Shown piece after piece: positions 34,375-46,796 of a stretch of 64,000 nt of DNA. The notes under the pieces were generated by a model that saw only the letters and a program-made list of their open reading frames with translations, searched no databases and was not told the DNA's origin. Origin of the DNA: Ailanthus altissimus (Eukaryota; Streptophyta; Magnoliopsida; Sapindales; Simaroubaceae); contig OX327702.1 in assembly GCA_946807835.1 (NCBI GenBank), positions 1,054,001 to 1,118,000 on the forward strand, read 5' to 3'. Both the position numbers and the translations under genes were made by a program. Within the stretch, counting starts at the first letter, position 1. Every line of letters begins with the position of its first letter.

Positions 34375-34504
34375 CTTTCAGGTATTGTTCTTCCTAAGAG
34401 AACAAATTTCTTCTTCCATGGCCTGCTGCCATTCTTTCTTGTTTTCACTCTTTATAGCCTCACCATATGTCATAGGCTCATCATACTCAAGAGTGTAAGC
34501 AGAA

Positions 34505-35029
34505 TTAAAAAGCATGAGCATCTAAGTCTACTTGTGCATACCTGACTGATGGGTTAATCGTTCTCCTTAGCCTGTCTCTAGCAAGCTGGTACTCTTCAAG
34601 TTCTAACTCAGGAGTTCTAGTCTTCTTTTGGGTGGACTTGGAGGAATTTGCCGGTGTTCTTGGTTCATCTTCAAGGATCTCTTTGTTGAAGTGTTGATCT
34701 GGGGGCATATCAGATCCATGTTCAGGCTCTACTTCAACTTCTATTGACTCTGGTGCTGAGTCTTCCTTGGGCACATGTTCTTCTTTCTCATCTTCTTAGG
34801 AGGTTTTCAGCATCATCATCTCATCGAACCGCACGTCACGGCTTATAATAGTCCTTGGTGGTGTCAAGTCTTTACACCACACTTTGTATCCTTTTACTCA
34901 TTCGAGATATCCTATGAATACCCCTTTGATAGCTCTAGGTTCCAAATTCCCCTCCTTAACATGTATAAAGGCAGGGCAACCAAATATTCTAAGATGGTCA
35001 TACTTCGGAGGATTGCCAGACCATTTCTC
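34505..35029 (-). pseudogene. Copia-C linker between integrase and reverse transcriptase
   Basis: It encodes an acidic, Pro/Glu-rich stretch (34505-34774, PEHGSDMPPDQHFN) of the kind found before RT in this lineage. Upstream, the integrase C-terminal text is spread over frames. The same position in Copia-B holds the 2.7 kb solo LTR. Confidence 0.7.
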
Positions 35030-36061
35030 TTATGGCGTCATGAAGTCAATTGCTGAGGAGGGACTTCTGTTAATCAAGTAAGCAGTAGTCACTACAGCTT
35101 CTCCCCAGAATATCTTGGACATCTTCGCATTGGTAAGCATGCATCTAACCATTTCAAGTAATGTCATGTTCATCCTCTCAGCTACCCCATTCTGTTGCGG
35201 TGTTGATCTTACTGTTCTATGCCTTGCAATCCCATGCTTGGCACAAAACCCATCAAACTTTCTATTGCAAAACTCGAGGCCGTTGTCAGTCCTAAGCCTC
35301 TTTACCCTTTTGTCAGTCTGATTTTTAACAAGAACCTTCCAAGTCTTGAATACTTCAAAGGCTTGATCCTTGCTCTTCAACACATAGACCCACAGCTTTC
35401 TCGAATAGTCATCAATCAAGCTGAGAAAATACCTGGCACCACCACGAGTAGCTGTCTGAGCTGGTCCCCAAAGATCCGAGTGTATGTAGTCAAGAGTCCT
35501 CGTAGTCTTGTGCTCGCCGGTACTGAACCTCACTCTATGTGCTTTCCCTAGCACACAATGCTCACAAAACTCTAAAGGCTGAAACTTATCCTCTCCAAAG
35601 GCCTTTTGGCTATATAACTCCTTTAGGTTTCTCTCGCCTAGGTGTGCTAGTCTAAGATGCCACAACTTTGTTTGCATACTCTCATTATTTACAAAGAATA
35701 GTGCAGAACCACTCACAACTTCACCTTTAAGCACATAGACACCTTTGTGCTTCTCTCCTCTCATCACTACCATGGAACCTCTCAAAACTCTTAAAATCCC
35801 CCCGTCGATCTTGATAGAACACCTATTTTGGTCTAAAGTCCCTAGTGAGATCAAGTTTCTCTTCAAGTCAGGAACATACCTAACATCTATCAACTCTCTC
35901 ACTCGCCCATCATGTAGCCTAAGTTTAACACTACCAATTTCCATCATCTGACATGCAACGTCATAACCCATTAAGACCTTACCACCACTAATGGGCTGGA
36001 AATTTATAAACCAGGACTTGTGCGGGCACATGTGAAAAGTACAACCAGAATCAAGAACTCA
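35030..36061 (-). pseudogene. Copia-C protease and integrase (open for ~333 codons)
   Basis: After two stops, VLDSGCTFHMCPHK gives the protease DSG motif. The pre-integrase region carries the HLRLAHLGERNL histidines and CEHC cysteines of the HHCC zinc-binding domain. The integrase core shows all three acidic residues: DYIHSDLWGP, LRTDNGLEF, and the Glu in QQNGVAERMN. The frame ends at a stop just after INRSPSSAIDF. Family role: cutting the polyprotein and inserting the cDNA. Confidence 0.9.
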
Positions 36062-36898
36062 TTAGTTAGAGTTCTTACCATCAGTAGCGACGAGTGTCTC
36101 TGCGCTGTCATAGCTATCATCATAGGCAAGCGCAGCATCCGTTTTCTTCTTATCCTGTGCTTTCTTCTCAGGACAGTTCTTTATGTAGTGCCCCTCTTTC
36201 TTGCAGCAATAGCACTTCCTAGGAGTCCTAGACTTCGACCTTGAGCCTTTTTTCTTCCCATCTCTATATGAGGGCTTTCCTCTTACAGATAAACTTTTTG
36301 CATTGCCCTCAGCCTGCTTTCCTAATAACTTTGAGTTTAATGATGATTTCACATCACTCATCGTTAAACTCTCTTTGCCGTAGAGTAGCGTATCAATAAA
36401 ACTCTCATAGATTTTGGGGAGTGAACTCAGTAGAATAATTGCTCTATCTTCATCTTCTATCTTGATGTTGATAGACTCAAGATCAAGGATGATCTTATTG
36501 AAGGCGTCTTTATGATCTTTCATCGGCGTCCCCTCTGACATGGACAGCTGATACAACTTCTTCTTTATATGTAGTCTGTTGGCCAACGATTTTCTCATAT
36601 AAAGAGAGTTAAGCTTCTTCCAAAGATCTATTGTCGTCGTCTCACCTGCTACTTCCCTTAGTACTTCATTGCTCAATGACAGAACGATTGTGCTATGAGC
36701 TCTTTCTTGAATGTTCCTTCTTTCTGCTTCTGCTCTAGATGACTCTTGCGTCTTCTCTTCATCACTAGATGGAGCTGTAGTCTCCTCTAATGCCGAACCA
36801 AGTCTTTGGCTCACCAACAACGCCTTAACCTTTATCTTCCACAGATTGAAGTCATTCGTACCGTTGAATTTCTCTACCTCATACTTGGGTGTGGCCAT
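36062..36898 (-). pseudogene. Copia-C gag (278 open codons, cut from pol by stops)
   Basis: It starts with MATPKYEVEKFNGTNDFNLW, the Tork/TNT1 gag start. It continues through SANRLHIKKKLYQLSM-type text, SLPKIYESF and a CCHC zinc knuckle (CYCCKKEGHYIKNC). The reading frame is uninterrupted to NSN, then meets TAA and TGA in place of the Gln and Trp codons that precede VLDSGC. Both changes are explained by C-to-T or G-to-A transitions. A gag protein of roughly 31 kDa could still be made if the element is transcribed, so 'pseudogene' refers to the polyprotein. Confidence 0.88.
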
Positions 36899-36915
36899 GT
36901 TTGCTTAGAACCAAA

Positions 36916-36927
36916 GCTCTGATACCA
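36916..36927 (-). other. Primer-binding site of Copia-C
   Basis: On the minus strand it reads TGGTATCAGAGC, perfect, 3 bp inside the 5' LTR. Confidence 0.9.
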
Positions 36928-36930
36928 GTT

Positions 36931-37655
36931 TGTTGAAGCGGAAGCACACAAACAAGCTAAACACTACACCCAAGTAATATAATAATGCAGAACAAGTTAT
37001 TAAGAAATAAAAGAGAGAAAGTGGTAGAAGAAGAACACACAAAGAATTATGTGGTCCGGCAACTTGCCTACGTCCACGGTGGATCAAGATCACACTCTTC
37101 TCTTATTATGAATCACAAGACAACCACAAAATATGCCTATTACAAGAAAGATCACAAAGAAAACTCTCTCTTACTCTCTAGGGATTTTCTCTCACAAAGA
37201 ACCACTAAAAATTATCACTAAGATTATTGTTGATCACCAAGATCTCACTAAGATCACAAAGATCACTCTTGATCACAAAGATGTGTTTACAAGCCAATTG
37301 ATAGCCTTTATATAGGCCTTGGGACGTCCTAGGTTTTCTCTATATATGTGGGAGTCATATTAGGGAGTCTTGAAACAAGTGGGAGACGAAATTAGAAAGT
37401 TTCTTAATTTCGGGATACTGTTCCCGCATCCAGTGCTGCAGCGCTGGGATCTCGTCGCTCCTGCGCTGGCGCGCTTCTGCTGAGGTTCTGTTCTGGGCGC
37501 CGCGGTGCCCACTCCTGGTCGCCGCGGCGCTGGTCGCCTGGTGCGCCCTTCTTCATTTTTCGCCTCCTTTCGCATTCGTCTTTGCTCCGTGCACACCCTA
37601 CGCACTTGGCTTGATCCCCAAATTATATTCCAATAATTTTTAATCAATATTCACA
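36931..37655 (-). repeat. 5' LTR of Copia-C (725 bp)
   Basis: Its partner is 32047-32844. Most of the length matches closely; the main difference is the expanded GC-rich repeat in the partner. The outer end meets an (AC)n/(AT)n microsatellite at 37655-37690. Confidence 0.87.
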
Positions 37656-37849
37656 CACACACAGAGATATATATATATATATATATACTATTACAGACTT
37701 TTTTATATATTCGATTGTGCTTAGAGTAATCTATCGAAAAAATGACACTCTTAGTATATATATACTATTAAAGACTTTTTTATATATTCGATTGTGTTTA
37801 AAATGAATTTACGAAAAAGAGGACACTCTTAAGTTTTGGCATTTTGTTG

Positions 37850-39690
37850 AGAGTAAAATGATATTTTAGTCTAAAGTATATATCAATTTAGTCGTTTCAA
37901 TAAATACTATGTTTAGTGGTATATATCAATTTAGTTCAACATGTTTTAATAATTATTATGTTAATTTTTACTATTAAAATTTTATTGTTAAATTTTGTTT
38001 TGCTATTTTTTTCATAATATCCTTAATAAAATATTCACCAGTTATGTGACACGTATTATCACCTAATTAGTTTAAATTTTTATTAAATATTTTTAAAAAT
38101 AATTTAAATTAAATAAAAAATAAAAGAAATTAAAAGAGAACTGTAATTGTCGTTGAAAAATAGCGACTGGTTGTTATTTTTCAGCAATATTCCAATGATA
38201 AAATTTATTAAAATTTACATCATAAAACTTAATTTTTCTTGATCTAAACAATAACGAGGTCTTTTTTTGTCAAAAAAAAATAATACAGAAAAAGATCAAA
38301 ATAATGGAAGAAGGGCGGGGGCCACCACTGCTCCCCATCAAACAGGTGAGGGTGCGGTGACTTGCACTGCCCTCAACTATAGAGAGGTTAGCTGCCGATC
38401 TATTCATAGGTGAGGGTGGTACAAGTCACCGCCACCTCGTTTAATTACGAGCGGCGGTGGCTGTTGCCCATTTCCTATTATTTTGGCATTTTTTGTATTG
38501 TTTTTGTAAAACATGACTTCATCATTGTGAAAATGAAGAAACAAAGTCTAATGATGTAAAATTTGATAAATTTTATTATTGAAATATCGCCAAAAAATGG
38601 CGGTCGGCCATCATTTTTTGGCGACGGTGGCAGTTCTATTTTAATATTTTTATTTAATTTAATTTAAAAAAATTATTAGAAATTTAAACAAATTACATGA
38701 TGACACATGTCATTTGTACCTAGTCATATTATGACACATGTTCTTTATTTATTAAATATATATTTATCAATTTAGTTTTAAAATATTTATTCTTTGAAAA
38801 AATATTTATAAAACATATAAACCAATTACATGATGACACGTGTCATTTGTAACTAATTATAGTATGACACGTATCTTTTATTTATTAATTCTATATTTAT
38901 TAATTTACTTTTAAAAATATTTATTTCTTAAAAAATATATATTTATTAAACATTTAAACTAATTATATGATGACACGTATTATTTGTAACTAATCATATT
39001 ATGACACGTGTCTTTTATTTATTAAATATATATTTCTTAAGTTACTTTTAAAAATAATTTTCTTTAAAAAAATATATTTTTTAAACATATAAACTATGAC
39101 ATGTCATTTGTAACTAATTATATTATAACACGTGTCCTTTGTTTATTAAAAATATATATATAATTATTAATTTAATTTTAAAATATTTATTCTTCAAAAA
39201 ATATTTATGAAACATATAAACCAATTACATGATGACACGTGTTATTTGTAACTAATCATAGTATGACACATGTTTTTTATTTATTAATTTATTTTTAAAT
39301 ATATATTAATTAAACATATAAACCATTTACATGATAACACGTGTCATTTGTAGTTAATTATATTATAACACGTGATTATATTATGACACGTGTCATTTAT
39401 TTATTAATTTATTTTTAAAATATTTATTCTTTTAAAAATGTATATTTATCACAAATATTAATCAATTACATTATAACACGTGTCAATATTAACTTATCAT
39501 ATAATAATACGTGTTATTTTTATTTTTTATTTTAAAAATGATAAAAATACTATTTTACTCTTAAGAGAGAACTCATTTAACAACAAGTTTGTGATAATAA
39601 GAATTAACGTGGTAATTATTAAAACACGAAGGACTATATTTATATATACTTCTTAAATAAAAGACTAAAAAGTTATTGTTTTATTTTTTA
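37850..39690. mobile_element. Foldback-type element with long inverted arms
   Basis: The outer arms (about 37850-38000 and 39545-39690) share GTAAAATGATATTTT.. and TTTAATAATTATTATGTTAA words in inverted orientation. The inner arms (about 38040-38370 and 38420-38690) pair from an ATGTGACACG..ATTA block through GAACTGTAATTGTCG..AATAG to a GGTGACTTG core. The centre near 38395 is a short GC-rich loop. No coding frame was found. The long arms suggest a non-autonomous Mutator-like or foldback transposon. The right arm is lengthened by a tandem array. Confidence 0.6.
38690..39520. repeat. Tandem repeat, about seven ~135 bp units, CACGTG-rich
   Basis: Units start near 38691, 38824, 38961, 39090, 39224, 39326 and 39466. 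Each carries ATGATGACACGTGTCATTTG and usually a second ATTATGACACGTGTC. GACACGTGTC is a perfect palindrome with a G-box core. Spacers are AT-rich. Divergence between units is moderate. Confidence 0.85.
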
Positions 39691-40555
39691 ATTACCAATC
39701 AAATAATTAATTGAGAAAATTATTATTGAACTTGGTTTTTGTTGACCTCGATCAACAAGATGTTAGGTTGGAAAGAACTCCTCGATCCACAGTTTAACTT
39801 TTAATTATGAAAACAGATCGTTTTCATTTGTCAAGTTTTCTAGTTGGAATTTGAACTATGATGGCTCACTCATATACATATTAATGCTTAGTTTGAGTAC
39901 AGTGGAAATTTTTTTAACAATAATTATTTGATATTTAAGTTAAAATTTAAAAAATAAAATTTTGATATTTTTCAAAGAATTTTATTTTTTTAATCTAAAA
40001 AGTTGTTCTTCCCCTTTTTTTTTCTTCTCCCATCGTATGAAACTTTTCCTTCCTTTTAGTGTTCTTGGAGAGTGTGAATGAAGTGCAAAGCAGAAGATTT
40101 TTTATGACACAATTTTTATGGAATAATTTCTCTAATTTTTTTTTAATGTCGTGGACTTAATGACATTGAATTCTATTTGTGCCTCATTAAGTGTTCTTAG
40201 ATAAGGAGGAACTCCTCAAACGAGAAAGCCTCTATTAATTATGCTTCGCTAATAGATCTCAAGTCAAGAGGATCTCATCAGGTAAGGAAACCTTTATTGC
40301 CTGTCAATCGGCTTGAAATTTTTACACTTATATATTTGAAGTCTGAGTAGGTGAGACCTTTTTCTTTGTTTGGGCTTGGACTTGATAAGTCCCTTTTACC
40401 TCAATCTCGTCATACTAAGCCTATGGATGTACCCTAGCCTAAGCTTGTGACTTGCGAATTTTTAGGCATATGCTTCTTGCTTGGGCAGCACCTTCTTTGG
40501 ACTAGACCCTAATTTTAGGCTTGAGCCTAAAAAAGTATAGCACAAAAACTATCAT
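39691..40555. other. Intergenic DNA, nothing recognised
   Basis: Moderately AT-rich. No coding or repeat signal could be supported. Confidence 0.5.
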
Positions 40556-40559
40556 TAAT

Positions 40560-41290
40560 TTTGTAGGGTTTACTATCAGAAGTATGACTTAATATTTTTT
40601 AATATCCACAAATTTTAAAAATTGATATTAATATCTAATTTTTTTACAAAATGCACAGATATTTAATCATTAACGTTCTATCATCAAAATTAACAGATCT
40701 AAAAATAATAAAGTCATTTCACATGTTAAATATTCAAATTATTTTAATAAAATAATTTTTAAAAAAAGACTTGACACTGGGCAAAATGATCTACTGGATC
40801 AGCAACCACTTTGGCTGCTCCATCAACAGCACCAAAATTGCTGCTAGCCTTTTTTTTATTTTTTTATTGCCGCTAGCCTTTTTTTTTATTTTTTTAAAGT
40901 TTTATTTATTATTATTTTTAAATTTTAATTTAATTTTATTTTTTTAATTCATATTTTTGAATTATTATTATTTTTAAAGTATTTAAATTTTTTTATTTTT
41001 TTAAAGGTTAATATTATTATTTTATTTTTTAAAATCAAAATTTTAAAACCCGTGCAAGGCATTGTCATGTCATGTCAACTTCATTGAATGTGTAAAGAAT
41101 AATTTGATCATTTGATACTTATTGACATGGAATATGTTTAACAGAATATTCTTAACGATTGAGTATTAGTGCATATTTTATTAAAAAGTTGGATTTTCAT
41201 TAAAAAGTTGGATATTAATGCGGATTTTTTAAACCTGTGGATATTGAAAAAATTAGACCATATCTCAAAGGTATTTATGATCATATCTAA
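40560..41290. mobile_element. Mutator-like MITE with ~130-150 bp inverted termini
   Basis: The left terminus (about 40560-40700, with AATATCCACAAATTTTAAAAA and ATTAACGTTCTATCATC) pairs with the reverse complement of about 41100-41290 (AATATCCACAGGTTTAAAAAA, CAATCGTTAAGAATATTCTG). The interior holds two ~35 bp GCCGCTAGCC-(T)n copies and AT-rich filler. No target duplication was delimited. Confidence 0.6.
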
Positions 41291-41299
41291 ATTTTTTAT

Positions 41300-42399
41300 A
41301 TATACTTTTTTATTTTTAAATTACCATTACTTTTTTTTTTTTTTAGATTTGAAGGATAAAAATGGTATTAAAAAAATTATTAAGATAGAATAATGAATAG
41401 CTTAATTTAGACATTACTTTTTTGGTGACACCCACCAACGCGTAATTTAGACAACAACTTAGTAACAAAAACGTTCCCTAAAGTTTGTGACCTAACGAGA
41501 ATTCTGAGCAAAAAAGAAGAAGGTAATTTCTTTTTATAGATTATGTATTTTATATTCAAACTTGTCTTATTCGAATTTAAAATAGGAGATAAGTCTTAAG
41601 CGTGGAGGGAATTAGCTTGAAGAATTTCACTAAGTTGTGACACATGATAGTACACGATTGGAGAGTCTCATTTCCTATAAAGGCAATTTGAAAAAACAAC
41701 ATAACTAAGGGTTCATTGGTAATTATACTCCCCTGAAACTTGAAACTTGGAACTTGGATTAGCTATTTTATAAGAGAATCAACCTTGGGATCATATGGAT
41801 TGCAGATGATGCCTTTTGAGCTTTAGTAGATTCAATGCTGATTCGCTTCACTTACCCCAAACAAACCTCATTACTTTGTCAATAAAAGGATAAAACTCTG
41901 TCATATGCTGACGTGAAAACTTGGTAGTGGTCTTTTTGAAATTTTTTCCTCCAATACCTTATCCTTCTATTTAATTGTCATATAATATTGTCTCCAACTA
42001 AGCATTTGATAGATTTAAAAATGACAAAAAAAATGATTTGACTTTGTTGACGTGTATGTGATTGTAAAGATCAATAATGACGTAAAAGACAACTTAATCA
42101 AAATGGTTCGTCCCCTAATTTGTAGGATAAATAGTAACATAGGTTGATGTATGAGTCCTACATGATAAACCCTATAAACTAAATTATGAAGGTTAATAAG
42201 CTTAGATTGATACTAAACTTAATAGATCAGCCTTAAATTAGATTAGGTGGCTTTTTAGGAACTAGACCTCAAGGTGTTGCACAAGTCACCTCATTTTTCC
42301 TCTAATATTATTAATCAAAAATATCAATTTATTAAACATTAATTAATTAAAATTCTACGTACATATAAGAAAAAGGAAAACAACGGTGACTTTTCCTAT
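41300..42399. other. Intergenic DNA, nothing recognised
   Basis: No gene or RNA was recognised before the start of the duplicated expansin segment near 42400. Confidence 0.5.
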
Positions 42400-42981
42400 T
42401 TAATATGCAGTTGATGAACAACAAATGATGTTGAAAAATAAAATTAAAGATTGGCATATGAAACCCGGCAATACAGCGCAGCATGGACACGTCATCAACT
42501 GCTTTAGAAGACTCTCTTGTTTGGTCGGCCAGCATGTCAACGCCCACTCAATGCTATCGCTCACATGTCATTTAAAACCGTCCAACAGTTTGCTGTCGTG
42601 TCACTTTCTCATCTCTACACGTCCAACCACCAACTCTTTTATCATCTCGTGACCTTTCAAGCACACTCGGCTTCTTCATTCATAACCCATAATCAAACAA
42701 CCTTTTATCATTAAAAGTTTTAGTTTTTGATGGTTCATAATGTTTTTAAATGATTTTGAATTTTTTTATTATAAATTAGTTGATTATCATATTCTTCTAT
42801 CAAAAAGTCAAAATATTAAAAATAAAGGGACTTTATCAATTGTGTACCCTTTCTAAGTTTTACAATAATCATATTTTTTTATTAATACTCATTATGTTTT
42901 TGTTAATAGTGTTATACTTACAAAGTCTGATGTGTCATCAATGGTTAACTATCATGTATTAAGTAAGAGTAATATTATATT

Positions 42982-43451
42982 TGTTAAAATTATAACACAA
43001 AATGAAGTTAATTACAACATTAAGTTTAAGATTAAGTCTAAATATTTACAAATTCAATTTTTGAAAATTTTAAATTAAGTAAGATATTTTAAAGATAATA
43101 ATTAAGTAGATAAGTATTATAAACTTATGTGGTTAATAAATTTTTATATTATTTTATTTGTGTGATTTTAGTTTGTTGAAACTTAAGTATAAATACCTCC
43201 CTCCCTCATTTAGTTTTGTAAGCAAGCAAATAAGTTAATAATAAAGAGTTGATCAAGTATTTGATCAATTGTTGAGTGTTTAGTGTATTAGAGAGTTGAG
43301 CAAATAATAAGCTCAACAAAGAGTGTGTAAGTATTGAGTTGTGAGTGTTGTATTGTAAGTGAAAAAGAGTGAGTTTTTAAAATTTGTATTATAAATTTTG
43401 AGTTTGTTGTATTAATAAAAGTGTTCCATTTATATTTTATTATTCTCAACA
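42982..43451 (+). mobile_element. Solo LTR, 470 bp, with perfect target duplication ATATT
   Basis: It starts TGTTAAAATT and ends TTCTCAACA. ATATT occurs at 42977-42981 and 43452-43456. A TATA box (TATAAATA, 43188-43195) is followed by a plausible transcript start region and an AATAAA-type signal near 43416. Size and structure fit a copia or TRIM LTR. No internal region is left. The paralogous segment has no counterpart, so it inserted after the duplication. Confidence 0.82.
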
Positions 43452-43454
43452 ATA

Positions 43455-43610
43455 TTTTCTAAATTATATCTCAAATTTTAAATTTCGAATAAAGTGTTAA
43501 ACAACCATTATATTTGAAAATAGTATAATAAATAATTATAAAAATTAATTATCTAATAATTAATTGACACCTTTTTTGAAATATAAAATTTGAGATATAT
43601 ATCATTATTA
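43455..43610. mobile_element. Possible small MITE
   Basis: AATTATATCTCAAATTTTAAA on the left is mirrored by TATAAAATTTGAGATATATA on the right, around an AT-rich centre. The 31540-31690 block has similar form. Confidence 0.4.
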
Positions 43611-44399
43611 ATTAAGTAATTAATTTTTATAATATTTATTAATATAATAATTATACAACATTAATAAACATTAAGGCATCATATGCCACCTTAAACTTTG
43701 TATTCCACCGATGTAAACATAGCATTATTAATTTTTTATAAAAATAATATGTCAATTTTTTAAATTAAAAAAATGGTTAACTAAGAAAGCAATAGTAGAT
43801 ATTAAAAAAAATAAAAATAACTAATTATTATAAAAATAATTAGCAAATTCTGTAAAAATATTAACTAGTTTAATAAGTAAGCTTGAAACTTATATAAATT
43901 TAAGATTAGAAGATTCACATTCCGACATTGTAAACAAGTTTTTATTTTTGTAAAAATAAAAAAAAAATGTTAGACGAATCAGTAGAGAAAATAAAAAAAA
44001 AAAAGAATAATAAACGATTGTGCTGAGAAATGCAATGTGCTGATCAGTGAGTTCGGGCAAGAACGTGACGATATAAAAATGGAAGGCCGTATTTTTATTT
44101 TTATTTTTTGGTTATTTAAATACGGAAGGCCTTATCTCATAACGTATGCATGTACCTTTCGATGATGCATGCCTTATGAAGTTTTTGTTTTTTAAAAAAA
44201 ATTATATTTTCTTGGGCTATGGAGTCGGCACCAACGTGATAACCTTTTTCCTTGCACAAACCAACCTTCCTCTCATTAATTAATAAAATTTCTCTTCTGA
44301 TCTTCCTATAAATAGCTTCTGCCTCTTCATCCCTTCGCCAAGCTTTACCTAATGTTAATAACTAATAAACAGTGGCAGGTAAAGGCCAAACTTAAAGCA

Positions 44400-45415
<1,016 letters not shown>

Positions 45416-45654
45416 AAAATGTGCACGCTTGTGAAATCCTTTCCTTATATGTTAAAGTAATTAAGAGAGAGGTTTATGCAGAGGTGGCAAAATGGCACCC
45501 GCTAGGTTTCCTATGTTAAGATAATTTATGGTACCAATTAACAACTATTGTAATTGTAAGTATGTATAAACCCAACTCAATTTAAAAGAGTATGGGGTTG
45601 GCTAATAAATATCATTTTTATATAGTAAATTTTATGCCGTTTCTAGCCCGAACC

Positions 45655-46000
45655 ATCTTTGCATAATGTTGAGCTTCACACCTGAAACAAGGGGCATCAT
45701 ATTTAACTCCTGCCGTTAAATAAAGAACCCTTAACCTTCTTTTATTTGTCATTTCTTCATCAGTCTTAACAAGTCCTACAAATTTACCCCAAAATCGTGC
45801 TTATCTGGAACAGCGACTCTTTCTGGACATTGGGCTTTGGCACCATACGCATGAAAAATTATAAAGAAAAAAGGAGGAGGAGAAAATTAAGCACCCTTGG
45901 TCAATACATAAAATTATTCTAATAAGGGTCGATTCTAAATTCCTTCATCAATTGAGAAGAATTCGAAACTTTCTACAAATTGACAGAATTTTTCAGGATT
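45655..46000 (-). other. Weak coding-like relic on the minus strand
   Basis: About 55 codons are open at 45655-45820 on the minus strand, containing WGKFVGLVKTDEEM and RLRVLYL. This vaguely recalls DUF4283-like/LINE ORF1 proteins, where a Gly-x-Phe-Val..Asp-x-x-Thr..Arg-Leu pattern is usual. It has no start and the upstream text is broken. The identification is speculative. Confidence 0.2.
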
Positions 46001-46159
46001 AAAGGTTGATTATCCAAATTTACGAGTAAATTTTTGGTCGGTTCTTAGTATTTACCAATGAATAATTATGAACTTGAATCTCTTATATCTTAATTTACTA
46101 ACATTTACTAGTAAATTTTACAATTAAGGGGTATATGAGTAGAGATAAATTCTACATAT

Positions 46160-46500
46160 CAGATGTTAATCAATATTTCTCTTTCTGAATGAATGAGATA
46201 GTTTAAAATATTAGAAAATGATTAGCTAGTTTAATAATTAAGGTTTACACATCTAGATATTAAAAAAAAAAAAATTCTTAATCCTACATGAGTGTAACCA
46301 TCGTTCATGGTTGTGACAAAATTCCTATTTAAAATTATATTTTTTTAAAGAAAAAGGTCAAACGGAAAAAAAAGAGAGCCTAAAATGTCTCTGAGAAATG
46401 CATGTGATGATTGGTGACATCGAGCCAAAGACGTGCTCAAAGAAAAGGAATAAGGCCGTATGTTTTTTTTTTAAAAAACAAAATTATAAAATACAGAAGA
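46160..46500 (+). repeat. Third, promoter-only relic of the expansin segment
   Basis: AGAAAAAGGTCAAACGGAAA, GAGAAATGCATGTGATGAT and AAGGCCGTATGTTTTT at 46345-46470 match the upstream regions of both expansin copies (28320-28630 and 43960-44110). The similarity stops near 46500, where the LINE 3' end begins, so no expansin exons follow. Confidence 0.6.
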
Positions 46501-46796
46501 CCCTTTTTTTTTAGCAAGCTTAACAGTATAATGTCAGGAAGACGCAATAAGCCTGACCCCTTAAAATGGACATAATTGAAAAACACTTTAAGCAAAAGGC
46601 AACAATGACATAAAACATGCTACAAGGAAAAATATCAGATAAAGCGATGCGAGGGATAACCATAGGCATCTCTAATAATCAAATTCCGAATCTCATCTGG
46701 ACGATAATTTCTCCAGCAAAAAGAATTGCAGCCAAGCCCCAAATTAGTTAATACGTATAGGAATACCAAAAAATCATTTGCCGAAGAAAAGAAAGA
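46500..46796 (-). mobile_element. LINE (L1-type) 3' end, distal part
   Basis: On the minus strand LGLGCNSFCWRNYRPDEI and IIRDAYGYPSHRFI can be read. This is the typical C-terminal tail after the RNase H domain of plant L1-type ORF2 proteins, followed by a stop and a 3' UTR. It continues the fragment at 59619-60450; Copia-D lies between them. Confidence 0.65.

Larger units (their letters stand above)
32047..37655 (-). mobile_element. Copia-C: Tork/TNT1-like Ty1-copia retrotransposon, best preserved copy
   Basis: On the minus strand it reads 5' LTR 36931-37655, primer-binding site 36916-36927, gag, protease, integrase, RT, RNase H, purine tract AAGGAGGGGATT at about 32845-32858, and 3' LTR 32047-32844. 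Domain order and motifs are those of the Tork lineage. It has long open blocks but also in-frame stops at the gag/protease border and breaks between integrase and RT and between RT and RNase H. (AT)n microsatellites border both ends, so the target duplication is obscured. Confidence 0.92.

Noticed and set aside
37656..37850. Target duplication for Copia-C
   Set aside because: Microsatellites at both ends make any 5 bp match meaningless. A ~65 bp text around TATATACTATTAAAGACTTTT is merely repeated there.
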